Numbered from the stretch's first letter, positions 43,782 to 52,371 are shown. The stretch is 64,000 bases of DNA from Thermoflexus hugenholtzii (GCF_018771565.1 NZ_CP076326.1:3169785-3233784); one strand, 5' to 3'. A program made the numbers and translations. The notes: a model not told the origin generated them from the letters alone.

Positions 43782-45191
43782 ATGGCGTATCGGACCACGC
43801 TTGTCCGGGAGCCTGCGGTGGCCGGCGCCTTCTACCCGGCAGACCCGGGGGCGCTGCAGGAGATGGTGGATCGCCTGCTCGCGGAGGCGCCCCGCTACGA
43901 GACCGAGCCGGCCGCCCTGATCGTCCCCCACGCCGGCTACATCTACTCGGGCCATGTGGCCGCGTGGGGGTTCCGGCAGCTGGAGGGCCGTCCTTACGAC
44001 GCGGTGGTGGTGCTGGGCACCAACCACGTCGAGCCTTTCTTCCACGAAATCTCCGTATGGGCGCGGGGGGCGTGGCGGACCCCTCTGGGGGAGATCCCCA
44101 TCGATGAGGAGCTGGCTGACGCCCTGCTCGCCGCAGGCCCGCCGCTGCGCTTCGTCCCCGAGGTCCACCTGGAGGAGCATTCCATCGAGGTGGAGCTTCC
44201 CTTCCTGCAGCGGCTGTTCCCCGGGTTGCGCTTCGTCCCGGTGATGATCGGGGAGCCTTCCCCGGAGAACATCGAGGCCCTCGCGGAGGCCCTGGCCCGG
44301 GCCCTGGCCGGCCGGCGGGCCATTGTCATCGCCAGCAGCGACCTCTCCCACTACCCGCGGGATGAGCACGCCCGTCAGGTGGACCTCAGCGCCATCGGCG
44401 CCATCCTCTCCCTGGATGAGGAGCTGCTTCGCCACACCATCGCGGAGTGGATGGCCCGTCGGATCCCGGGGCTGGCGACGCTGATGTGCGGCGAGGGGCC
44501 CGTGCGCACGGCCATGGCCTACGCCCGGCGCACCGGCGCGGTCCACACGACCCTGCTCCGCTACGCCAACTCCAGCGACGTCCCCTACGGGCGCAAGGAC
44601 CATGTGGTGGGCTACGCGGCCATCCGCTTCGCCCGGGAGCCGGACCCGCCCCTCGGGGCGGAGGACCGCCGCACCCTTCTGGAGATCGCCCGGGAGGCGG
44701 TGACCCACGCGGTGCAGGGGCGGCCCCTGCCGGAGCTGTCGGTTTCGTCCCCCGCCTTGCAATTGCCCCGCGCCTGTTTCGTGACCCTGACCCGGGGCGG
44801 CCACCTGCGGGGATGCCGGGGGGAGGTCTGGCCGCGCTCGGATCTCGCCCACGCCGTGCAGCGGGTGGCGGTGCTCTCCGCCCTTGACGATCCCCGCTTC
44901 CCTCCTGTGACCGAGGAGGAGTTGCCCCATCTGGAATATGAGATCAGCGTCCTCTCCCCGCTGCGGCCGGTGGCCGACCCTGAGGAGATCGTGATCGGGC
45001 GGGACGGCCTCTTCATCCTGGCGGGGGGCCGCACGGGGTTGCTGCTCCCCCAGGTCCCGGTGGAGCAGGGATGGGATCGGGAGGCCTTCCTGCGGGCCAT
45101 CTGCCTCAAAGCGGGCCTTCCGGAGGACGCCTGGCGATGGCCGGAAGCCCGCCTCTTCCGCTTCGAGGCGGAGGTGTTTGGGGAATCGTAG
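43782..45191 (+). CDS. AmmB-AmmA fusion (Memo-like and AMMECR1 domains)
   Basis: The 469-residue protein joins two conserved domains. Residues 1-~285 are the Memo-like AmmeMemoRadiSam system protein B, with VAGAFYPADPGALQEMV, LIVPHAGYIYSGHVAA, VVLGTNHVEPF and IASSDLSHYPRDEHAR. Residues ~300-469 are the AMMECR1 domain (protein A), with ACFVTLTRGGHLRGCRG and LPQVPVEQGWDREAFLRAIC. Usually a radical-SAM partner is encoded close by; none is seen. The chemistry is unknown. GGAAAGGAG precedes the ATG. Confidence 0.92.
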   Translation: MAYRTTLVREPAVAGAFYPADPGALQEMVDRLLAEAPRYETEPAALIVPHAGYIYSGHVAAWGFRQLEGRPYDAVVVLGTNHVEPFFHEISVWARGAWRTPLGEIPIDEELADALLAAGPPLRFVPEVHLEEHSIEVELPFLQRLFPGLRFVPVMIGEPSPENIEALAEALARALAGRRAIVIASSDLSHYPRDEHARQVDLSAIGAILSLDEELLRHTIAEWMARRIPGLATLMCGEGPVRTAMAYARRTGAVHTTLLRYANSSDVPYGRKDHVVGYAAIRFAREPDPPLGAEDRRTLLEIAREAVTHAVQGRPLPELSVSSPALQLPRACFVTLTRGGHLRGCRGEVWPRSDLAHAVQRVAVLSALDDPRFPPVTEEELPHLEYEISVLSPLRPVADPEEIVIGRDGLFILAGGRTGLLLPQVPVEQGWDREAFLRAICLKAGLPEDAWRWPEARLFRFEAEVFGES

Positions 45192-45307
45192 GAAGCGCGC
45201 TGCGGAGAGGGGGCGTGTCGATCCGGTCTTCTATGGAGCCGGGCGACCGACCCTCCCTTGATTTCCACCTCCCCCGCGGCGCGCTCCCATCGGAGGACAT
45301 CGTCCGT

Positions 45308-45544
45308 TCACCGGGCACGGCCATACACCTTTGCGGCCAGCTCGGCTCCCAGCAGCATCTCGGCCAGCATCCGGCGCACCTCTTCGGGCGTGGCCTGCGG
45401 ATGGCGCTGTCGGATGCCGCTGATGGTCAGCGTGCGGACGGTCTCGTTGAGGCTATCCACGATCGCGAATTTCTTCCACGGCGGCATGCGTCGGATCCAT
45501 TCGATTTGAAGGGCCCGGATCTTCGGATGGGTGTCCGAGAACAT
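45308..45544 (-). CDS. Small conserved hypothetical protein
   Basis: The 78-residue protein is soluble and helical: THPKIRALQIEWIRRMPPWK, a central VDSLNETVRTLTISGIRQRH, and EVRRMLAEMLLGAELAAKVY. Short proteins of this layout are common in Chloroflexota, Cyanobacteria and other genomes near nucleotidyltransferase or toxin-antitoxin-like genes, from memory. A good GGAGG precedes the ATG. No partner gene is seen in the adjacent DNA. It lies in a loosely packed region. Confidence 0.7.
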   Translation of the reverse strand: MFSDTHPKIRALQIEWIRRMPPWKKFAIVDSLNETVRTLTISGIRQRHPQATPEEVRRMLAEMLLGAELAAKVYGRAR

Positions 45545-45733
45545 CCGGCCTCCTGAGGCGATCCGGCTTGCCTCGCACGAGTTGCGCTCTGCCCTTTGCG
45601 GGATGGCCGAGGATCGGAGGTCCGAAGTCCGCCGAATCCCCGAACATCCGCCGCTGCCCCGAAACCCATTTTCTCCTCAAACCCTCTTTTGACTCGCGCG
45701 CAGATGCCGCCGGTTCGGGGAGTCCGCCTCGGA

Positions 45734-45773
45734 TCTAAAATTGCACATATCGACATGAGGTCTAAAATTGCGC
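45734..45773 (+). promoter_or_regulatory. Direct repeats and likely promoter upstream of the subtilase gene
   Basis: TCTAAAATTGC appears at 45734-45744 and 45761-45771 (27-base period). TTGCAC of the first copy (45741-45746) and TAAAAT of the second (45763-45768) make a -35/-10 pair with a 16-base spacer. The rest of the gap 45545-45799 shows no gene. Confidence 0.5.
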
Positions 45774-45799
45774 ACGACACCAGGGGAGGGAGGTGCACG

Positions 45800-47170
45800 A
45801 TGCGACGGTCCAGACGGCTCGTCCTGGTGCTGGCCTGGGTCCTGGGAGGGCTGCCGGTCGCGAGACCATGGCCGGGCGCATCCGGCACCTCCGCCGCGCC
45901 GGCGTGTTTCCTCCCGCTGGAGGATGGCCGTTGTCTTCCCCCACCGACCCCGGCCGATTCCGCCCCGCCGCCTGCGGCGGATGCGCAAACGGCTCCGGCC
46001 TCCCGCGGTCCCGGCGTTCTGGTGAAGCGTAAAGCGAACGTCCCGCCGGGCGCCTTCCGGGCGGGCCTGGCCGCGGCCGGCTTCCCCGGTGCCGAGGCCC
46101 TGGCCGTCCCCCGCTGGTGGCGCATCCCGGTGCCGCCGGGGGAGGACCCCGAGGCCCTGGCGGCGCGGCTCCGCCAGCGCCCCGATGTCGAAACCGCCGA
46201 GGTCGATCGCCCGGTCCGCATCGCCTTCACGCCCAATGATCCTTACTATGGCCTTGATCAGTGGAACCTCCCGAAGATCCGCGCCCCCCAGGCCTGGGAC
46301 GTGGTGACCGGGACCACCGGGGTCTGGATCGCCATCGTGGACACGGGGGTGGATTACACCCATCCGGATCTCGCCTCCTCCCGGTTGTGGTTGGGGTGGG
46401 ATTTCGCCAACAATGACAGCGATCCCATGGATGACCATGGTCATGGCACTCACGTGGCGGGGATTGCCGGGGCGAACACGAACAACAACCAGGGCGTCGC
46501 CGGGGTCTGCTGGGGGTGCGGCCTGCTTGCAGTGAAGGTGCTGGATGCAGACGGGTGGGGTCTGGTGTCCTGGGTGGCGAATGGGATCCGGTATGCCGCC
46601 GATTGGGGGGCGGCTTTCGGAAAGCGCACAGTCATCAACCTGAGCCTGGGGAGCCTCTATCCCAGCAGCGTCGTCGCCGACGCCGTCGCCTACGCCCAGG
46701 GCAAGGGCGCCCTGATCGTGGCGGCGGCGGGGAACGATGGCATCAATGAGCTGTTCTATCCGGCGGCCTATCCTGGGGTGATCGGGGTGGCCGCCACGGA
46801 TTCCTCGGATCAGCGTGCGTCTTTCTCTAACTCTGGATCCCACGTGGACATCGCCGCGCCCGGGGTGATTATCTTTTCCACGGAGTGGGGCTGGTATCAC
46901 TATGAAAGCGGCACCTCCATGGCCGCGCCCCATGTGGCCGGGGTGGCGGGGCTGGTGTGGACTGTCTGGTGTCGGGCACCTGCCACAATGATCTTGGATA
47001 TCCTTCTCTCCACTGCGCGTGATCTGGGGGATCCCGGGTGGGATCCGTTCTATGGGTATGGTCGGGTGGATGCGGAGGCGGCAATCCGGTGGCGGCCTGC
47101 TGTGCCCTCCTTGCCTCCGCCCGGGCCTTATCGACAGTTCCTCCCCCTGATCGCCAGCTCCTGTCCCTGA
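45800..47170 (+). CDS. Secreted subtilisin-like serine protease (S8)
   Basis: The 456-residue preproprotein starts with a signal peptide (RRLVLVLAWVLGGLPVA), then a low-complexity Pro/Ala stretch and a short propeptide (about 71-145). The catalytic triad is Asp181 in IAIVDTGVDYTHPDL, His215 in DDHGHGTHVAG and Ser373 in SGTSMAAPHVAG. It degrades proteins outside the cell. The end RQFLPLIASSCP resembles the short FLPL/YLPL tails that I recall on many Chloroflexota secreted proteins. The frame is open to 45596, but the ATG at 45800 with GGAGGGAGG and signal peptide is right. Confidence 0.93.
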   Translation: MRRSRRLVLVLAWVLGGLPVARPWPGASGTSAAPACFLPLEDGRCLPPPTPADSAPPPAADAQTAPASRGPGVLVKRKANVPPGAFRAGLAAAGFPGAEALAVPRWWRIPVPPGEDPEALAARLRQRPDVETAEVDRPVRIAFTPNDPYYGLDQWNLPKIRAPQAWDVVTGTTGVWIAIVDTGVDYTHPDLASSRLWLGWDFANNDSDPMDDHGHGTHVAGIAGANTNNNQGVAGVCWGCGLLAVKVLDADGWGLVSWVANGIRYAADWGAAFGKRTVINLSLGSLYPSSVVADAVAYAQGKGALIVAAAGNDGINELFYPAAYPGVIGVAATDSSDQRASFSNSGSHVDIAAPGVIIFSTEWGWYHYESGTSMAAPHVAGVAGLVWTVWCRAPATMILDILLSTARDLGDPGWDPFYGYGRVDAEAAIRWRPAVPSLPPPGPYRQFLPLIASSCP

Positions 47171-47480
47171 CGATACTTTCCATACCAGCCCTTAAACTCC
47201 CTGCCCCTGCTATGCCGCGGCCGGCTCACATTGTTCACAGTGGTGCGGAGACCATCCGAATGGTCGGTGAAGGGGCAAGCGCTCGCCTGCAGTGGGTGCG
47301 GGTTCAAGCTGGCGGCCGGAGCCCTTCCTGGACTATCATAAAGAGGTCGGTGGATGGATTTGCCAGGCAGGTTCCCGCGGCGAAGTGCTCGGGGAGCCAA
47401 CGCTCAGGCAGCGCACCATGGCAACGACAGGTGTCCCCGAACACATAGCTCTCCACCATTTAAATCCGGGAGGAAATCCC
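47171..47480. other. Intergenic region of 310 bases, no gene found
   Basis: It is less GC-rich than its surroundings and lacks a coding frame on either strand with plausible composition. A short inverted repeat GACCATCC-GAATGGTC (47249-47264) and TATCAT (47334-47339) are visible without a -35. The region precedes the GNAT gene and its ribosome site. Confidence 0.5.
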
Positions 47481-48059
47481 GTGCAACCGGTGATCGTCAG
47501 GCCTCTAACCACTGAAACCTTCTCTGACTTTCTGGACCTCTTCGACGATCCGGCAACTTTCTCCCATCGACCGGAATGGGCAGGTTGCTACTGCTTCTAC
47601 TACTACTTTTCGGGCGCACGGACGGAGTGGGAGCACCGCTCCCCTGATGCCAACCGGACGGCTATAGCCCAGGCCGTCCAGGACGGAGTGGCACGGGGGA
47701 TCCTGGCCTATGTCGGTGGCCGTCCGGTCGGGTGGTGCAACGCGGCGCCCCGCCGATCCTTTCCTTTACTTAGCCAGTTACCGTGGTTGATCACCTCAGA
47801 TAGCGGCGACGTCGGTGCCATCGTTTGCTTTATTGTTCATCCTCACTACCGGCGTTGCGGTGTGGCGACGGCTCTTCTGAACGCGGCATGTGCGCTCTTG
47901 GCGGAGCTGGGTATGCGCTGGGCCGAAGGGTATCCCGCTGTTGCGCCGCAATCCGACGCGGAGGCCTATCACGGCACCTTGAACATGTTCCGCAGGGCTG
48001 GTTTCACGGTGGTGGCGGAGGCAGGCCGTTACGCAGTGGTGCGGCGTTCGCTTCCCTGA
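47481..48059 (+). CDS. GNAT-family N-acetyltransferase
   Basis: The 192-residue protein has the GNAT core: VGGRPVGWCNAAPR, then VGAIVCFIVHPHYRRCGVAT, the acetyl-CoA loop being HYRRCGVATAL in place of R/QxxGxG/A. The C-terminal strand is GTLNMFRRAGFTVVAEAGR. The N-terminus EWAGCYCFYYYF is unusual and rich in aromatics. Substrate unknown. The GTG start at 47481 has GGGAGGAAA upstream; an ATG at 47418 would add 21 residues without a clear site. Codons are less GC-biased than nearby genes, consistent with later acquisition. Confidence 0.82.
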   Translation: MQPVIVRPLTTETFSDFLDLFDDPATFSHRPEWAGCYCFYYYFSGARTEWEHRSPDANRTAIAQAVQDGVARGILAYVGGRPVGWCNAAPRRSFPLLSQLPWLITSDSGDVGAIVCFIVHPHYRRCGVATALLNAACALLAELGMRWAEGYPAVAPQSDAEAYHGTLNMFRRAGFTVVAEAGRYAVVRRSLP

Positions 48060-48182
48060 AGGCCTGGCTGGCTCCTGCCAGTTCCCGTTCCAGCCGTAGT
48101 GGGAGCTCGAGCCAGCGGGCGCGGTGACAGCAACAGGCTTCAACGCATCTAAAACAGAAATCCCGCTCTTCGAGCCCTTCCG

Positions 48183-49103
48183 ATGCCGCGACCGATCCTC
48201 ATCGTTCACGGAGGCGCGGGGACCATCCCGGAGGAGCGCCACGCGGCGGCGGTGGAGGGATGCCGCCGGGCGGCGCAGGCGGGATGGTCGATCCTGGAGG
48301 CCGGCGGCTCCGCCCTGGACGCGGTGGAGGCCGCCGTGCGGACGCTGGAGGAGGACCCCACTTTCAACGCCGGACGGGGCAGTGTGCGCACCCGGGCGGG
48401 CACCGTGGAGATGGACGCCCTGATCATGGAAGGGACCACCCTGCGCGCCGGGGCCGTGGCGGCCGTCCGTCGGGTCTGCCACCCCATCGTCCTGGCCCGG
48501 GCGGTGATGGAGCGCACCCCCCATGTCCTCCTCGTGGGCCCGGCGGCTGAGGCCCTGGCGGAGTTGCTGGGGCTGCCCATGGCCGATGACGCCGAGCTCG
48601 CTGCCCCTCGGGACGCTGTGGGCGGGGCGCTGCTCCGGGCGGACGGACCCGTGGATCTCCGGGAGGTCCTGGCGCGGGCCCTGTCCGAGCCGATGGACAC
48701 CGTCGGGGCAGCAGCCATGGATGCCGCTGGCCGCCTCGCCGCCGCGGTCTCCACCGGCGGCATGTCGAACAAATGGCCGGGCCGGGTGGGGGATTCGGCC
48801 CTCATCGGCTGCGGCGCTTACGCCGACGATCACAGCGGAGCGGCGGTGGCCACCGGGTGGGGGGAGACCCTGATGCGGGTGGTGATCGCCAAAACGGCCT
48901 GCGACTTCATGGCCCTGGGGCTCTCCGCCTCGGGCGCCGTGACCGCCGCCATCCGCCTGCTGGAGGAGCGGGTGAATGGGCGGGGCGGGCTGATCGCCAT
49001 CGACCGGGAGGGCCGCATCGGCATCGCCCACAACACGCCTCATATGAGCTGGGCGTGGACCGACGGACGTGTTCTGGAGGCCGGGATCCGCGCGCCGGAG
49101 TGA
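48183..49103 (+). CDS. iaaA: Isoaspartyl peptidase / L-asparaginase (Ntn hydrolase)
   Basis: The 306-residue precursor should self-cleave before Thr173 in EPMDTVGAAAMD to give an alpha/beta heterotetramer. The opening ILIVHGGAGTIPEE, the FNAGRGSVRT loop and STGGMSNKWPGRVGDSALIG with GAYADD are typical. It removes isoaspartyl residues from peptides or hydrolyses asparagine. The precursor Met-Asp-Thr replaces the more usual His/Gly-Asp-Thr. No Shine-Dalgarno is obvious before the ATG. Confidence 0.92.
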   Translation: MPRPILIVHGGAGTIPEERHAAAVEGCRRAAQAGWSILEAGGSALDAVEAAVRTLEEDPTFNAGRGSVRTRAGTVEMDALIMEGTTLRAGAVAAVRRVCHPIVLARAVMERTPHVLLVGPAAEALAELLGLPMADDAELAAPRDAVGGALLRADGPVDLREVLARALSEPMDTVGAAAMDAAGRLAAAVSTGGMSNKWPGRVGDSALIGCGAYADDHSGAAVATGWGETLMRVVIAKTACDFMALGLSASGAVTAAIRLLEERVNGRGGLIAIDREGRIGIAHNTPHMSWAWTDGRVLEAGIRAPE

Positions 49104-49116
49104 GTGCGGGGCTTGG

Positions 49117-49533
49117 TCACCGGCGAGTCCGGAGCCGCTCGAGCTCGAGGCTGAGCCGCAGGGCGACCCCGCTGAGGACCCCGGTGAGGTGCGCGGCCAG
49201 GTAGGGGGAGATGTCCAGCTCCCGCCCCAGGATCCGGGTTTGATAGAAATAGGGGACCCAGGCCAGCACGCCCAGATAGATCAGAACCCGGCTGAGCCAG
49301 CGCCGCCGCCAACCATGCCGCGCCTCGCCGGAACGTCCTTCCATTGCCGCCGCCCGGGCCCGCAGCCGCCACCCGCCCAGCACGCCCGCGAGATGCGCCG
49401 CCAGGAAGGGGAGGATCGGCCAGTCCTCCCCCGCTGCGGTCGCTGTGAGGAAGGGAACCCAGACCAGCACGCCCAGGAGGATCAGCCCGTTGCCCAGCCA
49501 CCGCCATCCCTCCGGGCGGAGAGGGAAACCCAT
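49117..49533 (-). CDS. Small membrane protein with internal duplication
   Basis: The 138-residue protein consists of two similar halves: LGNGLILLGVLVWVPFL...FLAAHLAGVLGGWRL and LSRVLIYLGVLAWVPYF...YLAAHLTGVLSGVAL. Each has two hydrophobic helices, with a basic linker between them. That suggests a duplicated two-helix unit. No family known to me. The ATG has GGAGG upstream. It is convergent with iaaA (13-base gap). Confidence 0.7.
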   Translation of the reverse strand: MGFPLRPEGWRWLGNGLILLGVLVWVPFLTATAAGEDWPILPFLAAHLAGVLGGWRLRARAAAMEGRSGEARHGWRRRWLSRVLIYLGVLAWVPYFYQTRILGRELDISPYLAAHLTGVLSGVALRLSLELERLRTRR

Positions 49534-49629
49534 GAAACCTCCGCCATAGAAGAGATTTCTGCGCTTTCATGTTGCCCGGAGAAGTTGTGGGGGGCAAGAC
49601 GCGCGGATCCGGTTTAGGGGAAGAGGGCG

Positions 49630-50427
49630 ATGGGTCGGGTTCGTCTGGATCTTCTGCTGGTGGAGCGAGGGCTGGCGGAGAGCCGGGAGCGGGCGCAGCG
49701 CCTGATCCGCGCCGGCCGGGTCCGGGTGGGGGATCGGGTGGTGGACAAGCCCGGGGCCCTGGTGCCGCCGGACGCGCCGGTGCGGATCATCGAGCCTTTC
49801 CCTTACGTGAGCCGCGGCGGCCTGAAGCTGGCCGCCGCCCTGGCCCGCTTCCCGGTCCCCGTGCGGGGGGCGGTGTGCGCCGATGTGGGCGCTTCCACGG
49901 GGGGCTTCACCGATTGCCTGCTCCAGCACGGGGCCGTTCGGGTCTACGCCATCGATGTGGGCTACGGCCTGCTGGACATGCGGCTGCGCCAGGATCCGCG
50001 GGTGATCGTGATGGAACGGACCAACGCCCGTTATCTCACGGAACTGCCGGAGCCCGTGCATCTGGTGACCATGGATGTCTCCTTCATCTCGGTCCGGCTG
50101 ATCCTTCCCAATGCTCATCGCTGGCTGGTCCCGGAGGGCCACGCCATCGTGCTGGTCAAGCCTCAGTTTGAGGCCGGGCGCGCTGAGGTCAAACGGGGCG
50201 TGGTGCGCGACCGCGCGGTCCACGAACGGGTGTTGCGGACGCTGATCGAGTGGAGCCGGGCGCATGGCTGGTGGCCCCGGGGGCTGATCCCCTCGCCGCT
50301 GCTGGGGCCGGCGGGCAACGTGGAGTTCCTCCTCTGGCTGCAGAAGGGAGAGGGGCCGACGGATGTCGAAAGCCTTCTCCGCGAGGCTTTCGCCGAACTG
50401 GAGGCCCATCCCCCAACCCGGGAGTAG
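49630..50427 (+). CDS. tlyA: TlyA-family rRNA methyltransferase / hemolysin-like protein
   Basis: The 265-residue protein has an N-terminal S4 RNA-binding domain ([20 protein letters not shown]) and an FtsJ-like methyltransferase with [20 protein letters not shown] and the KPQFE motif. Known TlyA proteins 2'-O-methylate 16S and 23S rRNA. GGGAAGAGGG precedes the ATG. Its promoter may lie in the short gap after the divergent membrane protein gene. Confidence 0.93.
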   Translation: MGRVRLDLLLVERGLAESRERAQRLIRAGRVRVGDRVVDKPGALVPPDAPVRIIEPFPYVSRGGLKLAAALARFPVPVRGAVCADVGASTGGFTDCLLQHGAVRVYAIDVGYGLLDMRLRQDPRVIVMERTNARYLTELPEPVHLVTMDVSFISVRLILPNAHRWLVPEGHAIVLVKPQFEAGRAEVKRGVVRDRAVHERVLRTLIEWSRAHGWWPRGLIPSPLLGPAGNVEFLLWLQKGEGPTDVESLLREAFAELEAHPPTRE

Positions 50428-50602
50428 TGGCGGCATCCATCGTGCGGACACCGGAAAGCCCCGGGGCGGCTCCTGGCGCCGGAGGATGGGTTCCGGATAT
50501 GTATGCCGGCCGGTGAAGGTGACCCGCCGGGTCGTCCTCACCCGATTCGCTCGGAAAGCCCGGCATGGCGGGATGGCGGGAAGAATCCTGGGGTTCGGAC
50601 GG

Positions 50603-50630
50603 TTGACATTTCCTTTTACTGTGGTAAGAT
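50603..50630 (+). promoter_or_regulatory. Promoter of the SAM riboswitch-metK unit
   Basis: TTGACA (50603-50608), 16 bases, then TAAGAT (50625-50630) preceded by TGG, an extended -10. Transcription would start near 50637, immediately before a hairpin. The gap from 50428 to this promoter holds nothing recognisable. Confidence 0.75.
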
Positions 50631-50640
50631 AAACGCAAAA

Positions 50641-50679
50641 GGGATGATGGCGTCGTGGAAAGCGACGACGCCTCATCCC
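50641..50679 (+). promoter_or_regulatory. 5'-terminal hairpin of the metK transcript
   Basis: GGGATGA-T-GGCGTCGT pairs with ACGACGCC-TCATCCC: 15 bp with one bulged T and an eight-base loop. It begins about four bases after the predicted transcript start, a position that often protects mRNA from 5' decay. It lacks a T-run. Confidence 0.6.
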
Positions 50680-50703
50680 GGGACAACTGAATAGAGCGTG
50701 GCA

Positions 50704-50853
50704 CTCATCGAGAGAGGCGGAGGGACCCGGCCCGACGAAGCCTCGGCAACCTCCCGTGGAGCATCAGGGCCGACCGGGGAGCACGCCGCCCCCCGGCGGA
50801 GCGCTCCCGGGGATGGTGCCAAATCCGGCAGACGGTTCGGTCTGGGAGATGAG
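50704..50853 (+). promoter_or_regulatory. SAM-I riboswitch (S-box)
   Basis: The S-box consensus is clear: CTCATCGAGAGAGGCGGAGG, GGCCCGACGAAGCC, GGCAACC, then GGTGCCAAATCCGGCAG and closing GGGAGATGAG. The outer helix is CTCATC (50704-50709) with GATGAG (50848-50853). SAM binding should favour the terminator at 50874-50904 and lower metK expression. Confidence 0.96.
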
Positions 50854-50873
50854 GTGGCCCGCAGCGGCGATGT

Positions 50874-50904
50874 GCCTCTTCTTCCCAGAAGAGGCTTTTG
50901 TTTT
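50874..50904 (+). terminator. Terminator of the SAM-I riboswitch
   Basis: GCCTCTTCT and AGAAGAGGC form a perfect 9-bp stem with a TCCC loop, followed by TTTTGTTTT. Confidence 0.92.
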
Positions 50905-50905
50905 G

Positions 50906-50935
50906 CCCCGCCCCTCCTCCCGGCGGGGTGTTTTT
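50906..50935 (+). terminator. Second terminator-like hairpin in the metK leader
   Basis: CCCCGCC and GGCGGGG (50906-50912, 50922-50928) with a nine-base loop are followed by TGTTTTT. The 3' arm can instead pair with CACCCCGTC at 50943-50951. It lies only one base after the riboswitch terminator. A further stem, GGAGGAAGG with CCTTCCTCC, is at 50995-51023. Confidence 0.55.
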
Positions 50936-51067
50936 ATGTTCACACCCCGTCGGGGGAAGCGGGGGCCGTGCGGTGCGGCGAGCGGCGAACAGGCGGAGGA
51001 AGGCCCCTCGGGCACCTTCCTCCGTGGGATCCAGGCACCCTGAACCCGTTATGAAAGGAGGACCCGG

Positions 51068-52258
51068 ATGCGGAACATCGTGGTTTCCGAAGCCGGCGGC
51101 CCTTACATCGAGGACCTTCCGGTGGAGATCGTGGAGCGGAAGGGCATCGGGCACCCGGACAGCCTGTGCGATGGGATTGCCGAGCGCATCAGCCGGGAAT
51201 ACACCCGCTGGTGCGAGGAGCACCTGGGCGGCGCGTTGCACCACAACTTTGACAAGGTCCAGCTGGTCGCCGGAGAGGTCTCGGTGCGCTTCGGCGGCGG
51301 AGAGCTGCTGAAACCCATCCGCATCCAGATCGCCGGCCGGGGCACCCCCTACTACAACGGCCAGGCGATCCCGATGGAGACCATCGCCATCGAGGCCGCC
51401 CGGGCCTATCTGCGGGAGACCATGCGCTACCTGGATCCGGTGAAGCATGTGATCATCGACTGCTTCGCCGGGCGCGGCGCCAGCGAGCTGATCGACATCG
51501 TCCATCAGGTGACCGCCAACGACACCAGTTTCGGCGTCGCCCACTGGCCCCGCAGCGGCCTGGAGGAGGCGGTCTACCAGGCCGCCCAGTATCTCAACTA
51601 CGAGCTGATCAACCAGTTCCCCATCGGCGAGGACGTCAAGGTCATGGGGCTGCGCCAGGGGAACCAGGTCATCCTGACCGTGGCCGTCCCCTTCATCGCC
51701 ACCCGGGTGCACGATGCGGCGGAGTATGAAGAAGCCAAGCGGGGGGTGCAGGAGGCGCTGCAGCGCTTCGTCTCCAGCCTCCCCGCCCTGGAGGGACGAA
51801 CGGTCCGGGTTGACGTCAACACCGCCGATCACGCCAAGCGGGGGGATTTCTACCTGACCCTGACCGGGACCAGCGCCGAGATGGGCGACGATGGCGCCGT
51901 CGGCCGGGGGAACCGCATCACCGGCCTGATCACCCCCTTCCGCTCCTCCAGCCTGGAGGCCGCCGCGGGCAAGAACCCCATCTCCCACGTCGGGAAGGTC
52001 TACAACGTGCTGGCCCTGGAGATCGCCCGGGACATCGTCGCCCGTCTGCCGGAGATCCGGGAAGCCACCGTGTATCTGCTCTCCCAGATCGGCAAGCCGC
52101 TGGATCAGCCGCTGATCGCCAACGCCGCCGTCCGGGTCCGCTCCGGCCCGCTCACCCCGGGGATCCAGGAGGCCGTGCGGGCGATCGTGGATGAACACCT
52201 CTCCAACATCCACCAGGTCCGCCGTAAGATCATCGCCGGCGAGGTCTCCCTGTTCTGA
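51068..52258 (+). CDS. S-adenosylmethionine synthetase, archaeal type (AdoMetSyn_2)
   Basis: The 396-residue protein matches the archaeal-type MAT (PF01941 family), not bacterial MetK. It opens with [20 protein letters not shown] and [17 protein letters not shown], and further on has GRGGYYxx-like [12 protein letters not shown] and [20 protein letters not shown]. It makes S-adenosylmethionine from ATP and methionine. AAAGGAGG precedes the ATG. A SAM-I riboswitch, normally a bacterial control element, sits upstream, which fixes both its role and its feedback regulation. Confidence 0.95.
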   Translation: MRNIVVSEAGGPYIEDLPVEIVERKGIGHPDSLCDGIAERISREYTRWCEEHLGGALHHNFDKVQLVAGEVSVRFGGGELLKPIRIQIAGRGTPYYNGQAIPMETIAIEAARAYLRETMRYLDPVKHVIIDCFAGRGASELIDIVHQVTANDTSFGVAHWPRSGLEEAVYQAAQYLNYELINQFPIGEDVKVMGLRQGNQVILTVAVPFIATRVHDAAEYEEAKRGVQEALQRFVSSLPALEGRTVRVDVNTADHAKRGDFYLTLTGTSAEMGDDGAVGRGNRITGLITPFRSSSLEAAAGKNPISHVGKVYNVLALEIARDIVARLPEIREATVYLLSQIGKPLDQPLIANAAVRVRSGPLTPGIQEAVRAIVDEHLSNIHQVRRKIIAGEVSLF

Positions 52259-52288
52259 GCCTTCGTGCTCGGAGAACGGGCGCCTTCA

Positions 52289-52325
52289 AGGGCTGAGCGG
52301 GCGCACCGATGCCCCGCTCAGCCCT
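52289..52325 (+). terminator. Hairpin terminator after the SAM synthetase gene
   Basis: AGGGCTGAGCGGG and CCCGCTCAGCCCT are perfect 13-base arms around an 11-base loop. The T-run is short (TT), so it may work with Rho or as an mRNA end. Confidence 0.6.
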
Positions 52326-52371
52326 TTGGAGGAATCCTCCGCGCGATTCCTGGCTGTGTGGAGCTTGCGGG

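Noticed and set aside
47222-47242. TCACATTGTTCACAG as another response-regulator box
   Set aside because: The two half sites are 8 bases apart instead of 11 and no promoter follows, so it does not match the box at 30927.
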